From the NCBI GenBank assembly GCA_018894495.1, contig JAHIOY010000120.1, positions 1 through 19,979 on the forward strand: a stretch of 19,979 bases of DNA, in the 5' to 3' direction. A program made the position numbers and the translations under genes. This document shows positions 12,041-19,273 of this stretch, one piece after another. The notes below the pieces were generated by a model. The model was not told the origin of the DNA. It made no database searches and saw only the letters and a list, made by a program, of their open reading frames with translations. Numbering within the stretch: position 1 is the first letter of the stretch; each line of letters begins with the position of its first letter. The stretch comes from Patescibacteria group bacterium (GTDB lineage: Bacteria > Patescibacteriota > Minisyncoccia > Minisyncoccales > JAHIOY01).

Positions 12041-13132
12041 ATGATGAAATCGCTTTGGCTCAAATTAAATGGTAAATGGGAAGACATTAAACCGCTGTCT
12101 AAAGCTTCGCTTGAAGCCGGGGTTGATGTTTTGGTTGTTGAAAAAGAAAATGTATCAAGGGTTAAAGAATTAGCCAGGGGCATAAAGGTGGCGTCAGAAA
12201 GCGGCGGCGATATTAGAATTGTTAAAGTAAATAATAAAGAGGACTTGAAGGCGCTCAAAGAAGACAATTGCGCGCTGGTTGAGATTGACTCGGGAGAAAA
12301 AGAGGACTTAGCCGTTGCGGCCGGCGGGATTGCCGATTGGCTAATGATTAAGACCAAGGATTGGAAAATTATTCCTTTGGAAAATTTAATTGCTAAATTA
12401 AGCGGTAAAAAATTATTGACTTTTGCTTCTAATCTTGAAGAAGCAACATTAGCACTAGGAATCTTGGAAAAAGGCGTTGACGGAATTGTTTTTAGTCCTA
12501 AAAATCCCGCGGAAATAAAAGCGGTTAAAAAAATCTTGATGGAGACCTCAAAAGTTCAAATCAATCTAATGCCAGCCCGGCTCACGAAAATAAAACCAAT
12601 CGGTCTCGGAGATAGGGTTTGCGTTGATACGGTTTCCATTTTAAATTTGGGCGAGGGAATGCTGGTTGGTTCTCAAGCCAACGCCCTCTTTCTTATCCAT
12701 TCTGAGACACTGGAAAATCCTTATGTTGAGACGAGGCCATTTAGAGTTAACGCCGGGGCAGTCCACGCCTACATTAAGGTTTCTAAAGACAAGACAAAGT
12801 ATTTGAGCGAATTAAAATCCGGAGACGAGGTTTTAATCGCAAACCAAAAGGGTGAAGCAAGACAAGAAAATGTCGGTCGGATTAAAATTGAGAGAAGGCC
12901 AATGCTTTTGCTTGAGGCAGAAAGCGGAGGAGAAACCAAGTTTTTATTTCGTCCCGAAATAAAGAAAATAAGCACAATTTTGCAGAACGCCGAAACAATC
13001 TGCCTTGTTGATAAAGAGGGAAAACCAATTTCGGTTTCAAAGTTAAAAGTTGGCGATGAGGTTTTAGTTCATAAGGAACAAGGCGGCAGGCATTTTGGAA
13101 TAAAGGTTGAAGAGAGTTTAAAGGAGAGATGA
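12041..13132 (+). CDS. aroB': 3-dehydroquinate synthase II (archaeal type)
   Basis: This enzyme oxidatively deaminates and cyclises the AroA' product to 3-dehydroquinate with NAD, replacing classical AroB. It is unrelated to classical AroB and is mostly archaeal. The 363-residue protein shows the family blocks LGDRVCVDT (193-201), LGEGMLVGSQANALFLIHSE (206-225), ETRPFRVNAGAVHAYI (231-246), GRIKIERRPMLLLEAE (279-294), LQNAETICLV and GDEVLVHKEQGGRHFGIKVEE. Residues around 299-307 (TKFLFRPEI) look like an insertion between the LLLEAESGG strand and ISTILQNAETI, and they are encoded by a palindrome shared with lysC. Two start codons in a row (12041 and 12044) are possible. The stop is TGA, then the dapA promoter. 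Confidence 0.9.
   Translation: MMKSLWLKLNGKWEDIKPLSKASLEAGVDVLVVEKENVSRVKELARGIKVASESGGDIRIVKVNNKEDLKALKEDNCALVEIDSGEKEDLAVAAGGIADWLMIKTKDWKIIPLENLIAKLSGKKLLTFASNLEEATLALGILEKGVDGIVFSPKNPAEIKAVKKILMETSKVQINLMPARLTKIKPIGLGDRVCVDTVSILNLGEGMLVGSQANALFLIHSETLENPYVETRPFRVNAGAVHAYIKVSKDKTKYLSELKSGDEVLIANQKGEARQENVGRIKIERRPMLLLEAESGGETKFLFRPEIKKISTILQNAETICLVDKEGKPISVSKLKVGDEVLVHKEQGGRHFGIKVEESLKER
12937..12966 (+). repeat. In-frame protein-coding palindrome in aroB' (copy shared with lysC)
   Basis: Thirty bases match lysC 17664-17693 with a single mismatch. The core is a 9-bp inverted repeat TTTATTTCG / CGAAATAAA (12943-12951 and 12955-12963) around TCC. It is read as LFRPEIK in both genes, in the same frame, although the proteins are unrelated. 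Confidence 0.85.
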
Positions 13133-13154
13133 TTTGTCAAATTTCTTTATAAAC

Positions 13155-13182
13155 TTGACATTAATTTTTGAGGTAATAAAAT
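13155..13182 (+). promoter_or_regulatory. Promoter of the dapA-dapL-lysA-lysC-asd operon
   Basis: TTGACA (13155-13160), a 16-nt spacer and TAAAAT (13177-13182), the same hexamers and spacing as the trp promoter. The predicted start at about 13189 gives a 5' leader of about 20 nt with GGAG at 13194-13197, rather far from ATG 13210. The leader is too short for a lysine riboswitch or an attenuator. Confidence 0.7.
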
Positions 13183-13209
13183 AAAAAGCGCGGAGTAAAA
13201 GTAAGAAAT

Positions 13210-14100
13210 ATGAAGAAAATTAGTTTATCCGGAGCAATTACTGCCCTTGTCACCCCTTTTAAAAAAGATAAGAGTTTGGACTTGGAGGCATTAAAAAGAT
13301 TGGTGCGATTTCAAATTGAAGGAGGAATTAATGGTTTGGCTGTCTGCGGCACTACGGGCGAAGGAGCGACATTAAATTATGAAGAATATGGCCAAGTTGT
13401 TAGAGCGGCGGTTAGTGAAGCAAATGGACAAATTCCGCTCATCGCCGGGGCAGGTTCTAACGATACTCAAAAAGCCGTTCATCTCGCTCAAATTGTTAAA
13501 GAAGCGGGGGCTGACGGATTGCTGATTGTCTCTCCTTATTATAACAAACCAACGCCAAATGGATTGGTGGCGCATTATAAGACGATAGGGGAAGCCGTTG
13601 ATTTGCCGATTATTCTTTATAATGTGCCGGGGCGAACCGGTTCCAATGTTTTGCCGCAGACGGTCTTAAGGCTCGCCAAAGAAGTTCCTCAGGTAATCGG
13701 GATAAAAGAAGCATCGGGCAATATAACTCAAGTAGCTGAAGTCCTGAAAGATGCGCCAAAGGATTTTGTTTTGTTTTCCGGCGATGACTCCGTAACCTTT
13801 GCCTCAATGGTTTTGGGAGGAAAGGGAGGTATTAGCGTTGTTGCCAATGAGGTGCCGAAAGAGTTTAGCGAGCTTTGTCGGCTCGCTTTAAACGGAGAGT
13901 GGTCAAAGGCAAAGGAAATCAACTTTCGTTTACTGAAATTAATGAGGACTAATTTTATTGAAACGAATCCGATTCCGGTTAAAACTGCTTTGGCAATGAT
14001 GGGGAAAATAGAAGAGAATTTTAGATTGCCTCTTTGTCCTTTAGAAGAAAAAAACAGGCCAGCCCTGGAGAAAGCATTAAAGGAGTTGAATCTAATTTAA
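13210..14100 (+). CDS. dapA: 4-hydroxy-tetrahydrodipicolinate synthase
   Basis: DapA condenses aspartate semialdehyde with pyruvate, opening the diaminopimelate/lysine branch. The 296-residue TIM-barrel protein has AITALVTPF (9-17), CGTTGEGATL (46-55) with the catalytic Thr pair, SPYYNKPT (108-115), ILYNVPGRTG (135-144) with the catalytic Tyr137 and Arg142, and the Schiff-base K166 in VIGIKEASGN (162-171). Length is normal. Its TAA stop touches the dapL ATG with no gap, so the two genes are surely one transcript. It competes with AroA' for the same substrate. Confidence 0.96.
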   Translation: MKKISLSGAITALVTPFKKDKSLDLEALKRLVRFQIEGGINGLAVCGTTGEGATLNYEEYGQVVRAAVSEANGQIPLIAGAGSNDTQKAVHLAQIVKEAGADGLLIVSPYYNKPTPNGLVAHYKTIGEAVDLPIILYNVPGRTGSNVLPQTVLRLAKEVPQVIGIKEASGNITQVAEVLKDAPKDFVLFSGDDSVTFASMVLGGKGGISVVANEVPKEFSELCRLALNGEWSKAKEINFRLLKLMRTNFIETNPIPVKTALAMMGKIEENFRLPLCPLEEKNRPALEKALKELNLI

Positions 14101-15303
14101 ATGGCAAGGACTAATCCCAATTTCAAAAATCTGTCAAAAAATTATCTTTTTTCAGAAACTGATAAAAGAGTTAAACTTTATTTAGCCGTTCATCCCCGAG
14201 CGAAAATTTTTAACCTCGGCGTCGGCAATACAACCGAACCGATTGTTCACGCGGTAATTAAGGGTTTAAAAAGTAAGGTTAGGGAGTTGAGCAAGAGAGA
14301 AACCTATACCGGCTATGGCGATTCTGCTGGAGACGTTAAACTCAGGGAATCGCTCTCCAAATGGTACGGGAAAAGAGGGGTAGAAATCAGTCCCTCTGAA
14401 ATTTTTATTTCAGACGGGGCAAAAAGCGACTGCGCCAATATCAGTTCTATTTTTGCGCCGGACAGCCGTGTCGCAATCTGCGACCCTGTCTACCCGGTTT
14501 ATCGCGATGCCAATTTGATTGCCGGAAAAAAGCTTATTTATTTGGCGGCTAAGGAAGAAAATGGATTTTTTCCTTCTCTCCCGGAAGAAAAGGTGGATTT
14601 GATTTTTTTGTGCAGTCCCAATAATCCGACAGGCGCTACGGCCAAGGCGTCCCAATTAAGGGAATTTGTGGATTATGCCCAAGAAAACAAAGCGCTTATA
14701 ATTTTTGACGCCGCTTATTCAGAATATATTCAAGAAAAAAATCTTCCAAAAAGCATTTACCAAATTGAAGGTTCAAGAAAGTGCGCCATTGAGATTCAAA
14801 GCCTTTCCAAATCAGCCGGCTTCACCGGCATACGGCTGGGCTGGACAATTGTGCCAAACGATTTGATTACAGAAGATGCCTCAGGAGAGGGAGAGATTAA
14901 TCGTCTCTGGAGAAGAAGGCAGTCCACAATGTTTAACGGAGCTTCAAACATCGCCCAGGAGGGCGGGCTGGCTGTTTTCTCTGAAGCGGGACAAAAGGAA
15001 ACCCGCAAACAAATTAAGTATTATCTGGAAAATGCCAATCTCATTAAAGAAGGGTTGGAAAGATTGAAACTGAAAGTTTTTGGAGGCGTAAACGCCCCTT
15101 ATCTATGGGCGAAATGTCCTCGTAATCTTTCTTCTTGGGAATTTTTTGATAAACTCTTGAAAGAAGCTCAAGTGATTTCCACGCCGGGCGCGGGATTTGG
15201 AATTTGCGGCGAGGGATATGTAAGATTTTCGGCCTTTGGCCGGAGGAAAGAAATAAAAGCGGGAATTAAATCGCTAAAAGAAAATTTAAGAAGAGGTCTA
15301 TAA
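14101..15303 (+). CDS. dapL: LL-diaminopimelate aminotransferase
   Basis: DapL converts tetrahydrodipicolinate straight to LL-diaminopimelate with glutamate as amino donor, bypassing the acylated DapD/C/E steps. The 400-residue fold-type I PLP enzyme shows FNLGVGNTTEPI (37-48), YTGYGDSAGDVKLRESL (69-85), SDGAKSDCANI (104-114), CDPVYPVYRD (127-136), SPNNPTGAT (172-180), IIFDAAYSEYI (200-210), and the PLP-lysine motif SLSKSAGFTGIRLGW with K237. R375 in GYVRFSAFG binds the substrate carboxylate. The GYGDSAG, SDGAKSD and SAGFTGIR motifs separate DapL from ordinary aspartate aminotransferases. The usual ESFSKTAGFTG reads QSLSKSAGFTG here. It starts immediately after dapA; lysA begins 4 nt after its stop. 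Confidence 0.94.
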   Translation: MARTNPNFKNLSKNYLFSETDKRVKLYLAVHPRAKIFNLGVGNTTEPIVHAVIKGLKSKVRELSKRETYTGYGDSAGDVKLRESLSKWYGKRGVEISPSEIFISDGAKSDCANISSIFAPDSRVAICDPVYPVYRDANLIAGKKLIYLAAKEENGFFPSLPEEKVDLIFLCSPNNPTGATAKASQLREFVDYAQENKALIIFDAAYSEYIQEKNLPKSIYQIEGSRKCAIEIQSLSKSAGFTGIRLGWTIVPNDLITEDASGEGEINRLWRRRQSTMFNGASNIAQEGGLAVFSEAGQKETRKQIKYYLENANLIKEGLERLKLKVFGGVNAPYLWAKCPRNLSSWEFFDKLLKEAQVISTPGAGFGICGEGYVRFSAFGRRKEIKAGIKSLKENLRRGL

Positions 15304-15307
15304 TTCA

Positions 15308-16561
15308 ATGGTTAAAAAACTGCCATTTAATAAAGAAAGGGTTGAAGAAATAATGGAGACCGAGCCCTCTCCTTTTTACTTGTATGATGAAAAAGGGCTC
15401 AGAGAAAATGCCCGTCGATTTTTACGGGCGTTTTCTTGGCTGCCGAATTTCAAAAATTATTTTGCCGTCAAGGCCTGCCCCAATCCTTATATTTTGAAGA
15501 TATTAAAGGAAGAGGGAATGGGAGCTGACTGCAGTTCTCTGCCCGAACTTATTTTAGCCGAGAGAGTGGGGTTGAAAGGGGAAGAGATTATGTTTTCTTC
15601 AAACGACACGGCGGCCGGGGAATTTAAAAAAGCCAGGGACTTGGGAGCAATTATCAATTTAGACGACATTACCTTTATTGAGAAACTTGAGAAAGAGGCC
15701 GGCCTTCCTGAATTAATCTGCGTTCGTTATAATCCGGGGCCCTTAAGAAAAATTAAAGGAAATCCCATTATCGGCAAACCGGAGGAAGCGAAATATGGAA
15801 TGACCAAAGAACAGATTTTTGAGGCCATTGAAATCCTGAAGAAGAAAGGGGCGAAAAGATTCGGATTGCATACGATGATTGTTTCCAACGAACTAAACCC
15901 CGATGTTTTGGCTGGCACGGCTGAGATGCTCTTTGATTTGGCATTGGAAGTTGAGCAAAAAACGAAGACAAAAGTTGAATTTGTCAATTTGGGAGGCGGC
16001 ATAGGCATTCCTTATAAACCGGAGGAGGAGCCGGTGGATTTGGAGGACTTGTCAGAAAGAATCAAGAAGTTATACGAAAAAATAATTATTAAAAGCAACC
16101 TTCCTTCTTTAGGGGTGGTGATGGAATGCGGCCGAATGGTAACCGGACCCTATGGTTATTTGGTAACCAAAGTGAGCAATGAAAAGCACACCTATAAAGA
16201 GTATATCGGCGTTGACGCATGTATGGCGAATTTAATGAGGCCGGCGATTTACGGCGCCGAGCATCATATTACTGTCTTGGGAAAAGAAGATTTGCCCAGC
16301 AATCATATTTACGATGTGGTTGGTTCTTTGTGCGAAAATAATGATAAGTTCGCCATAAACAGAAAATTGCCAAAACTAAAAATTGGAGATATTATTGTTA
16401 TTCATGACGTCGGGGCGCACGGCCACGCCATGGGTTTTAATTATAATGGAAAATTGCGCTCGGCCGAATTAATCTTGAAAGAAAATGGTTCAGTTGAGCG
16501 AATCAGGAGGGCGGAAACAATTGATGATTATTTTGCCACGCTTGATTTTTCCAAAATTTAA
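15308..16561 (+). CDS. lysA: Diaminopimelate decarboxylase
   Basis: LysA decarboxylates meso-diaminopimelate to lysine with PLP. The 417-residue protein of alanine-racemase fold (type III) has SPFYLYDEKGLREN (21-34), the PLP-lysine motif NYFAVKACPNP with K55, GADCSSLPEL (72-81), FGLHTMIVSNE (185-195), the phosphate-binding LGGGIGIPY (228-236), MECGRMVTGPYGYL (272-285) and VVGSLCENNDKFA (337-349), whose C342 reaches the partner active site. The C-terminal part reads GHAMGFNYNG in place of the common AYxxxMxSxYN. VGSLCENND is also looser than the common GPICESGD, so this is a divergent branch of the family, though still best read as LysA. DapF, needed to make its substrate from LL-diaminopimelate, is not in this window. 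Confidence 0.9.
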   Translation: MVKKLPFNKERVEEIMETEPSPFYLYDEKGLRENARRFLRAFSWLPNFKNYFAVKACPNPYILKILKEEGMGADCSSLPELILAERVGLKGEEIMFSSNDTAAGEFKKARDLGAIINLDDITFIEKLEKEAGLPELICVRYNPGPLRKIKGNPIIGKPEEAKYGMTKEQIFEAIEILKKKGAKRFGLHTMIVSNELNPDVLAGTAEMLFDLALEVEQKTKTKVEFVNLGGGIGIPYKPEEEPVDLEDLSERIKKLYEKIIIKSNLPSLGVVMECGRMVTGPYGYLVTKVSNEKHTYKEYIGVDACMANLMRPAIYGAEHHITVLGKEDLPSNHIYDVVGSLCENNDKFAINRKLPKLKIGDIIVIHDVGAHGHAMGFNYNGKLRSAELILKENGSVERIRRAETIDDYFATLDFSKI

Positions 16562-16566
16562 ATTTT

Positions 16567-17955
16567 ATGATAATAATCAACAAATTCGGCGGTGAAATAA
16601 TTGACAATCCTCGGTTGGTTAAATTGGCGCTAAGAAGAATTAAAGAACAATTAGAATTAAACCAAAAGCCGGTGGTGGTTGTTTCGGCTTTAGCCGGAGT
16701 AACTGATAAATTGCTAAGATTATCACAAAACTACAATAAAAAAATTATTAACGAACTTATAAATCAGCACAAGGAATGGACGACTAAGCTCGGTGTCAGA
16801 AGCGAGAAATTGGACTTAGAAACAGATTCTTTGAAAAAAGAATTAGAAAAGGATTTGAAAATTCAAGTTTTTATCCCGCCCCTTCTGAAGGAGCGGGATA
16901 AACAATTAGCCCATCGGGATAGAATTTTGTCTTACGGAGAAAAATGGTCATCTTTGCTCTTTGCCGAGATTTTGATTAAAAACGGTATTAATGCTAAGAG
17001 ATTGACCGGAGAGGACTTAGGGCTCATTACTGATGAAAATTTTGGCGATGCTAATATCGTTTATGAAGAGAGCGTGAGAAACATTAAATCGAAACTCCCG
17101 CCTTCGCCCTTCATGCTTCGGCGGGCAAGCAAGAATTTTTCTTCAATACCCGTTATTACTGGATTCATCGGCAGAACGAGGCGGGGAGAAACCACAACTT
17201 TAGGCCGAGGGGGCTCCGATACCATGGCTTGTTTGCTCGGCGCCGTTCTTAATGCCTCCAAAGTCATTCTCTGGAAAAATGTGCCCGGCGTTCTTTCGGC
17301 TGACCCAAAAATTGTAAAAAATGCCAGGACAATCAAATCCCTAACTTACGGCGAGGCAGAAGAAGCAGGAAAGGTGATTCATACTAAAGCAATTAATTTA
17401 GTTAGAGGAAAAGGAATTAAGGTTGAGGTGACTTATATTGTTGCTCCTGAGCAAAAGACAATTATTGAAAATAACGTCCCTAGAAAAGATGGCGCTAAAA
17501 TTATCAGTTTTAGAGACAATTTATATTTGCTTATTGTCAGGGGTGAGAAAATGGTCAGACCTGGCGCCCTTTTTGAAATAACAAAAGTTATTAGCCAAGA
17601 AGGCATTAATATAATTTTGATTAGAGATACCAAAAGTAAGGTCTATCTCGTCGTAGAAAGAAACAAGTCTTTATTTCGTCCCGAAATAAAGAACAGTCAT
17701 GATTTTGAAAATTGCGAGAGAAAAATTAACGGCTTGGGTTATCGTCTCTCAATTAAAGAGGCCTCTATGGTCAATGCTATTGGGAGAATGGATTGGAAAA
17801 TAGCCGAGAGGTTTAATCAGTTGCTTTATAAATTTTGTCCAGAGGCAGAATTGGGAGCTTTCCCATATCGAAATTGTCTTCGGCTTGACGCAATTGTCGG
17901 GAGATCAAAGGTCAAAAAATTAATTAAAATATTTCATAAAGAACTCGTTTTATGA
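16567..17955 (+). CDS. lysC: Aspartate kinase
   Basis: LysC phosphorylates aspartate, the first step toward aspartate semialdehyde. The 462-residue protein has INKFGGEI (4-11; the usual KFGGTS/V lacks its hydroxyl residue), VVVVSALAGVTDKLL (36-50), RDRILSYGEKWSS (117-129), VITGFIGRTRRGETTTLGRGGSDTMACLLGA (with the GRGGSD nucleotide motif at 213-218), LWKNVPGVLSADPKIV (235-250) and LTYGEAEEAG. Two C-terminal ACT-like modules follow: VRGEKMVRPGALFEITKVI (about 324-342) and MVNAIGRMDWKIAERFNQLL (about 401-420). They suggest amino-acid feedback. It carries three encoded palindromes, at residues of about 102-112, 178-187 and 367-375, each looking like an insertion. The last bases overlap the asd start (ATGA), implying translational coupling. 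Confidence 0.92.
   Translation: MIIINKFGGEIIDNPRLVKLALRRIKEQLELNQKPVVVVSALAGVTDKLLRLSQNYNKKIINELINQHKEWTTKLGVRSEKLDLETDSLKKELEKDLKIQVFIPPLLKERDKQLAHRDRILSYGEKWSSLLFAEILIKNGINAKRLTGEDLGLITDENFGDANIVYEESVRNIKSKLPPSPFMLRRASKNFSSIPVITGFIGRTRRGETTTLGRGGSDTMACLLGAVLNASKVILWKNVPGVLSADPKIVKNARTIKSLTYGEAEEAGKVIHTKAINLVRGKGIKVEVTYIVAPEQKTIIENNVPRKDGAKIISFRDNLYLLIVRGEKMVRPGALFEITKVISQEGINIILIRDTKSKVYLVVERNKSLFRPEIKNSHDFENCERKINGLGYRLSIKEASMVNAIGRMDWKIAERFNQLLYKFCPEAELGAFPYRNCLRLDAIVGRSKVKKLIKIFHKELVL
16870..16902 (+). repeat. Palindrome inside lysC (first)
   Basis: Perfect 10-bp arms TTTATCCCGC (16870-16879) and GCGGGATAAA (16893-16902) with a 13-nt loop, encoding FIPPLLKERDK between the kinase N-lobe helices and RILSYGEKWS. 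The GCGGGAT arms look like dispersed REP-type sequence. Confidence 0.6.
17097..17125 (+). repeat. Palindrome inside lysC (second)
   Basis: CCCGCC (17097-17102) and GGCGGG (17120-17125) flank a TTCGCCC-type centre, encoding the odd segment PPSPFMLRRA just before SKNFSSIPVITGF. Its GC content is well above the adjacent codons. Confidence 0.5.
17664..17693 (+). repeat. In-frame protein-coding palindrome in lysC (copy shared with aroB')
   Basis: Matches aroB' 12937-12966 over 30 nt with one mismatch. Arms extend to 10 bp here (CTTTATTTCG 17669-17678 with CGAAATAAAG 17682-17691). It encodes LFRPEIK after the first ACT strand, in a linker (ERNKSLFRPEIKNSHDF). Confidence 0.85.
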
Positions 17956-18995
17956 AAAAAATCAATGTTGGCATTTTGGGGGCTACGGGAATGGTTGGTC
18001 AGCGCTTTATGGAGATGCTGGCTCACCACCCCTATTTTAACCTCAAGGTTTTGATGGCTTCAAAAGATTTAGTTGGCAAACCATATAGTCAGGTTTGTAA
18101 TTGGTTCATTTCCCGAGAGATGCCAAAAGAGGTTTGTTCAATGCTCATCAAAGAAGCCAAACCGGAAGCTATGAGCAATAATGGGGTTGAGATTGTTTTT
18201 TCCGCTGTCCCAGCCGATATCGCCAAAGAACTTGAACCAAAGTTTGCTTTGGCTGGCTACAAGGTTTTTTCCAATGCCTCGGCTTTTCGGATGGAAGAAG
18301 ATGTGCCTCTTTTGATTGCCGAGATTAATCCCGACCATCTTGAACTGCTCAAAGCCCAACAGCAAAGCCGGCGCTGGCCCGGCTTTATTGTCACTAACCC
18401 AAACTGCACTACCATTATTATGACTCTGGTCTTAAAACCCCTTTTAGACAATTTTGGCATTAAGGAGGTCCTTGTTTCAACTATGCAGGCCGTTTCCGGC
18501 GCCGGGTACCCGGGAGTGGCATCTTTGGATATAATTGACAATGTTTTGCCTTATATCAGAGAAGAAGAGGAGAAAATGGAAAGCGAGCCATTAAAAATAT
18601 TGGATGCCGATTTTAAGATTTCCGCTTCTTGCCACCGGGTAGCAACAACCGACGGTCATTTGGAGGATTTGCATATTTCTTTGGCAAAGCCGGTTTCAAT
18701 TGAGCAAATTAAGAAGGTCTTGGCTGATTTTGGAAAAGATTTTAAAAAACTGTCCAGTTCGCCAGAAAAATTACTTATTGTAACCGATGACCCCATGCGG
18801 CCTCAGCCAAAATTAGACCGGCTGGCTGGCAATGGGATGTCGGTAACAGTCGGCAGAATACGAGAGGACTCGGTTTTGGAAAACGGCGTCAAGATGAATA
18901 TCTTAGGACACAACACTATTCGCGGCGCGGCCGGTCAATCAATTCTCAACGCCGAATTTTGGGCTGAAAATAATTTGAACTATAAAAGTATTTAA
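17952..18995 (+). CDS. asd: Aspartate-semialdehyde dehydrogenase (archaeal/fungal-like type)
   Basis: Asd reduces aspartyl phosphate to aspartate semialdehyde with NADPH, supplying both DapA and AroA'. The 347-residue protein begins NVGILGATGMVGQRFMEML (5-23), the NADP loop. It continues with FSNASAFRMEEDVPLLIAEIN (106-126), the nucleophile loop VTNPNCTT with C152, MQAVSGAGYPGVASLDIIDN (178-197), and SCHRVATTDGHLEDLHI (226-242) with R229 and H236. The ASAFRME.DVPL and DGHLE motifs place it in the archaeal/fungal class and not in the classical E. coli class, matching the archaeal-type aromatic genes upstream. It overlaps lysC by 4 nt and ends the operon; no good terminator follows. Confidence 0.94.
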   Translation: MKKINVGILGATGMVGQRFMEMLAHHPYFNLKVLMASKDLVGKPYSQVCNWFISREMPKEVCSMLIKEAKPEAMSNNGVEIVFSAVPADIAKELEPKFALAGYKVFSNASAFRMEEDVPLLIAEINPDHLELLKAQQQSRRWPGFIVTNPNCTTIIMTLVLKPLLDNFGIKEVLVSTMQAVSGAGYPGVASLDIIDNVLPYIREEEEKMESEPLKILDADFKISASCHRVATTDGHLEDLHISLAKPVSIEQIKKVLADFGKDFKKLSSSPEKLLIVTDDPMRPQPKLDRLAGNGMSVTVGRIREDSVLENGVKMNILGHNTIRGAAGQSILNAEFWAENNLNYKSI

Positions 18996-19258
18996 AATTA
19001 TCAGAGCAGGCGCTTTAACTTAACTTGTTTTAGTTTTTAGAAGTAGTAGAAATGTAGGAATTAGAAAAATAAATTTTTGTCCAGATTGACAAAGGTAAGT
19101 CCGAGGGAGGAAAAATAGAGAGGGAGGAAAAATAGAGTTGATACCTATGGCACTCTTTAGTGGCCGGCCCCAATCTCCTTTTGGCAAATATATTGTCGTC
19201 TTCCCTCTTTCTAAACCTCCCCAAAGAAGGAAATTTGGTTTCAATCCCCAATTTTTTA
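18996..19258 (+). repeat. Gap after asd with a tandem 17-nt repeat
   Basis: No gene is credible in this stretch. It holds a perfect two-copy tandem GAGGGAGGAAAAATAGA (19103-19119 and 19120-19136) and otherwise nothing I can name. A clear hairpin-plus-T-run terminator for the lysine operon was not found. Confidence 0.6.
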
Positions 19259-19267
19259 TGCTATATT
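19259..19267 (+). promoter_or_regulatory. Extended -10 promoter, leaderless start
   Basis: TG-C-TATATT (19259-19267) is an extended -10; a weak TTTCAA lies 17 nt upstream of the hexamer (19239-19244). The ATG at 19274 is 6 nt past the -10 box, so this mRNA too would be leaderless. Confidence 0.5.
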
Positions 19268-19273
19268 ATATTT

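Noticed and set aside
13183..13209. Lysine riboswitch or attenuator before dapA
   Set aside because: The predicted leader is only about 20 nt, far too short for either; no lysine-rich leader frame or terminator is present.
18353..18392. AAAGCCGG/CCGGCTTT inverted repeat in asd as another inserted palindrome
   Set aside because: The encoded segment QQQSRRWPGFIVTNPNC aligns without a gap to the normal Asd pattern, so it is not an insertion.
19020..19251. Minus-strand frames of 73-74 codons after asd
   Set aside because: Two overlapping frames in repeat-bearing DNA with no recognisable motifs or promoter; more likely chance.
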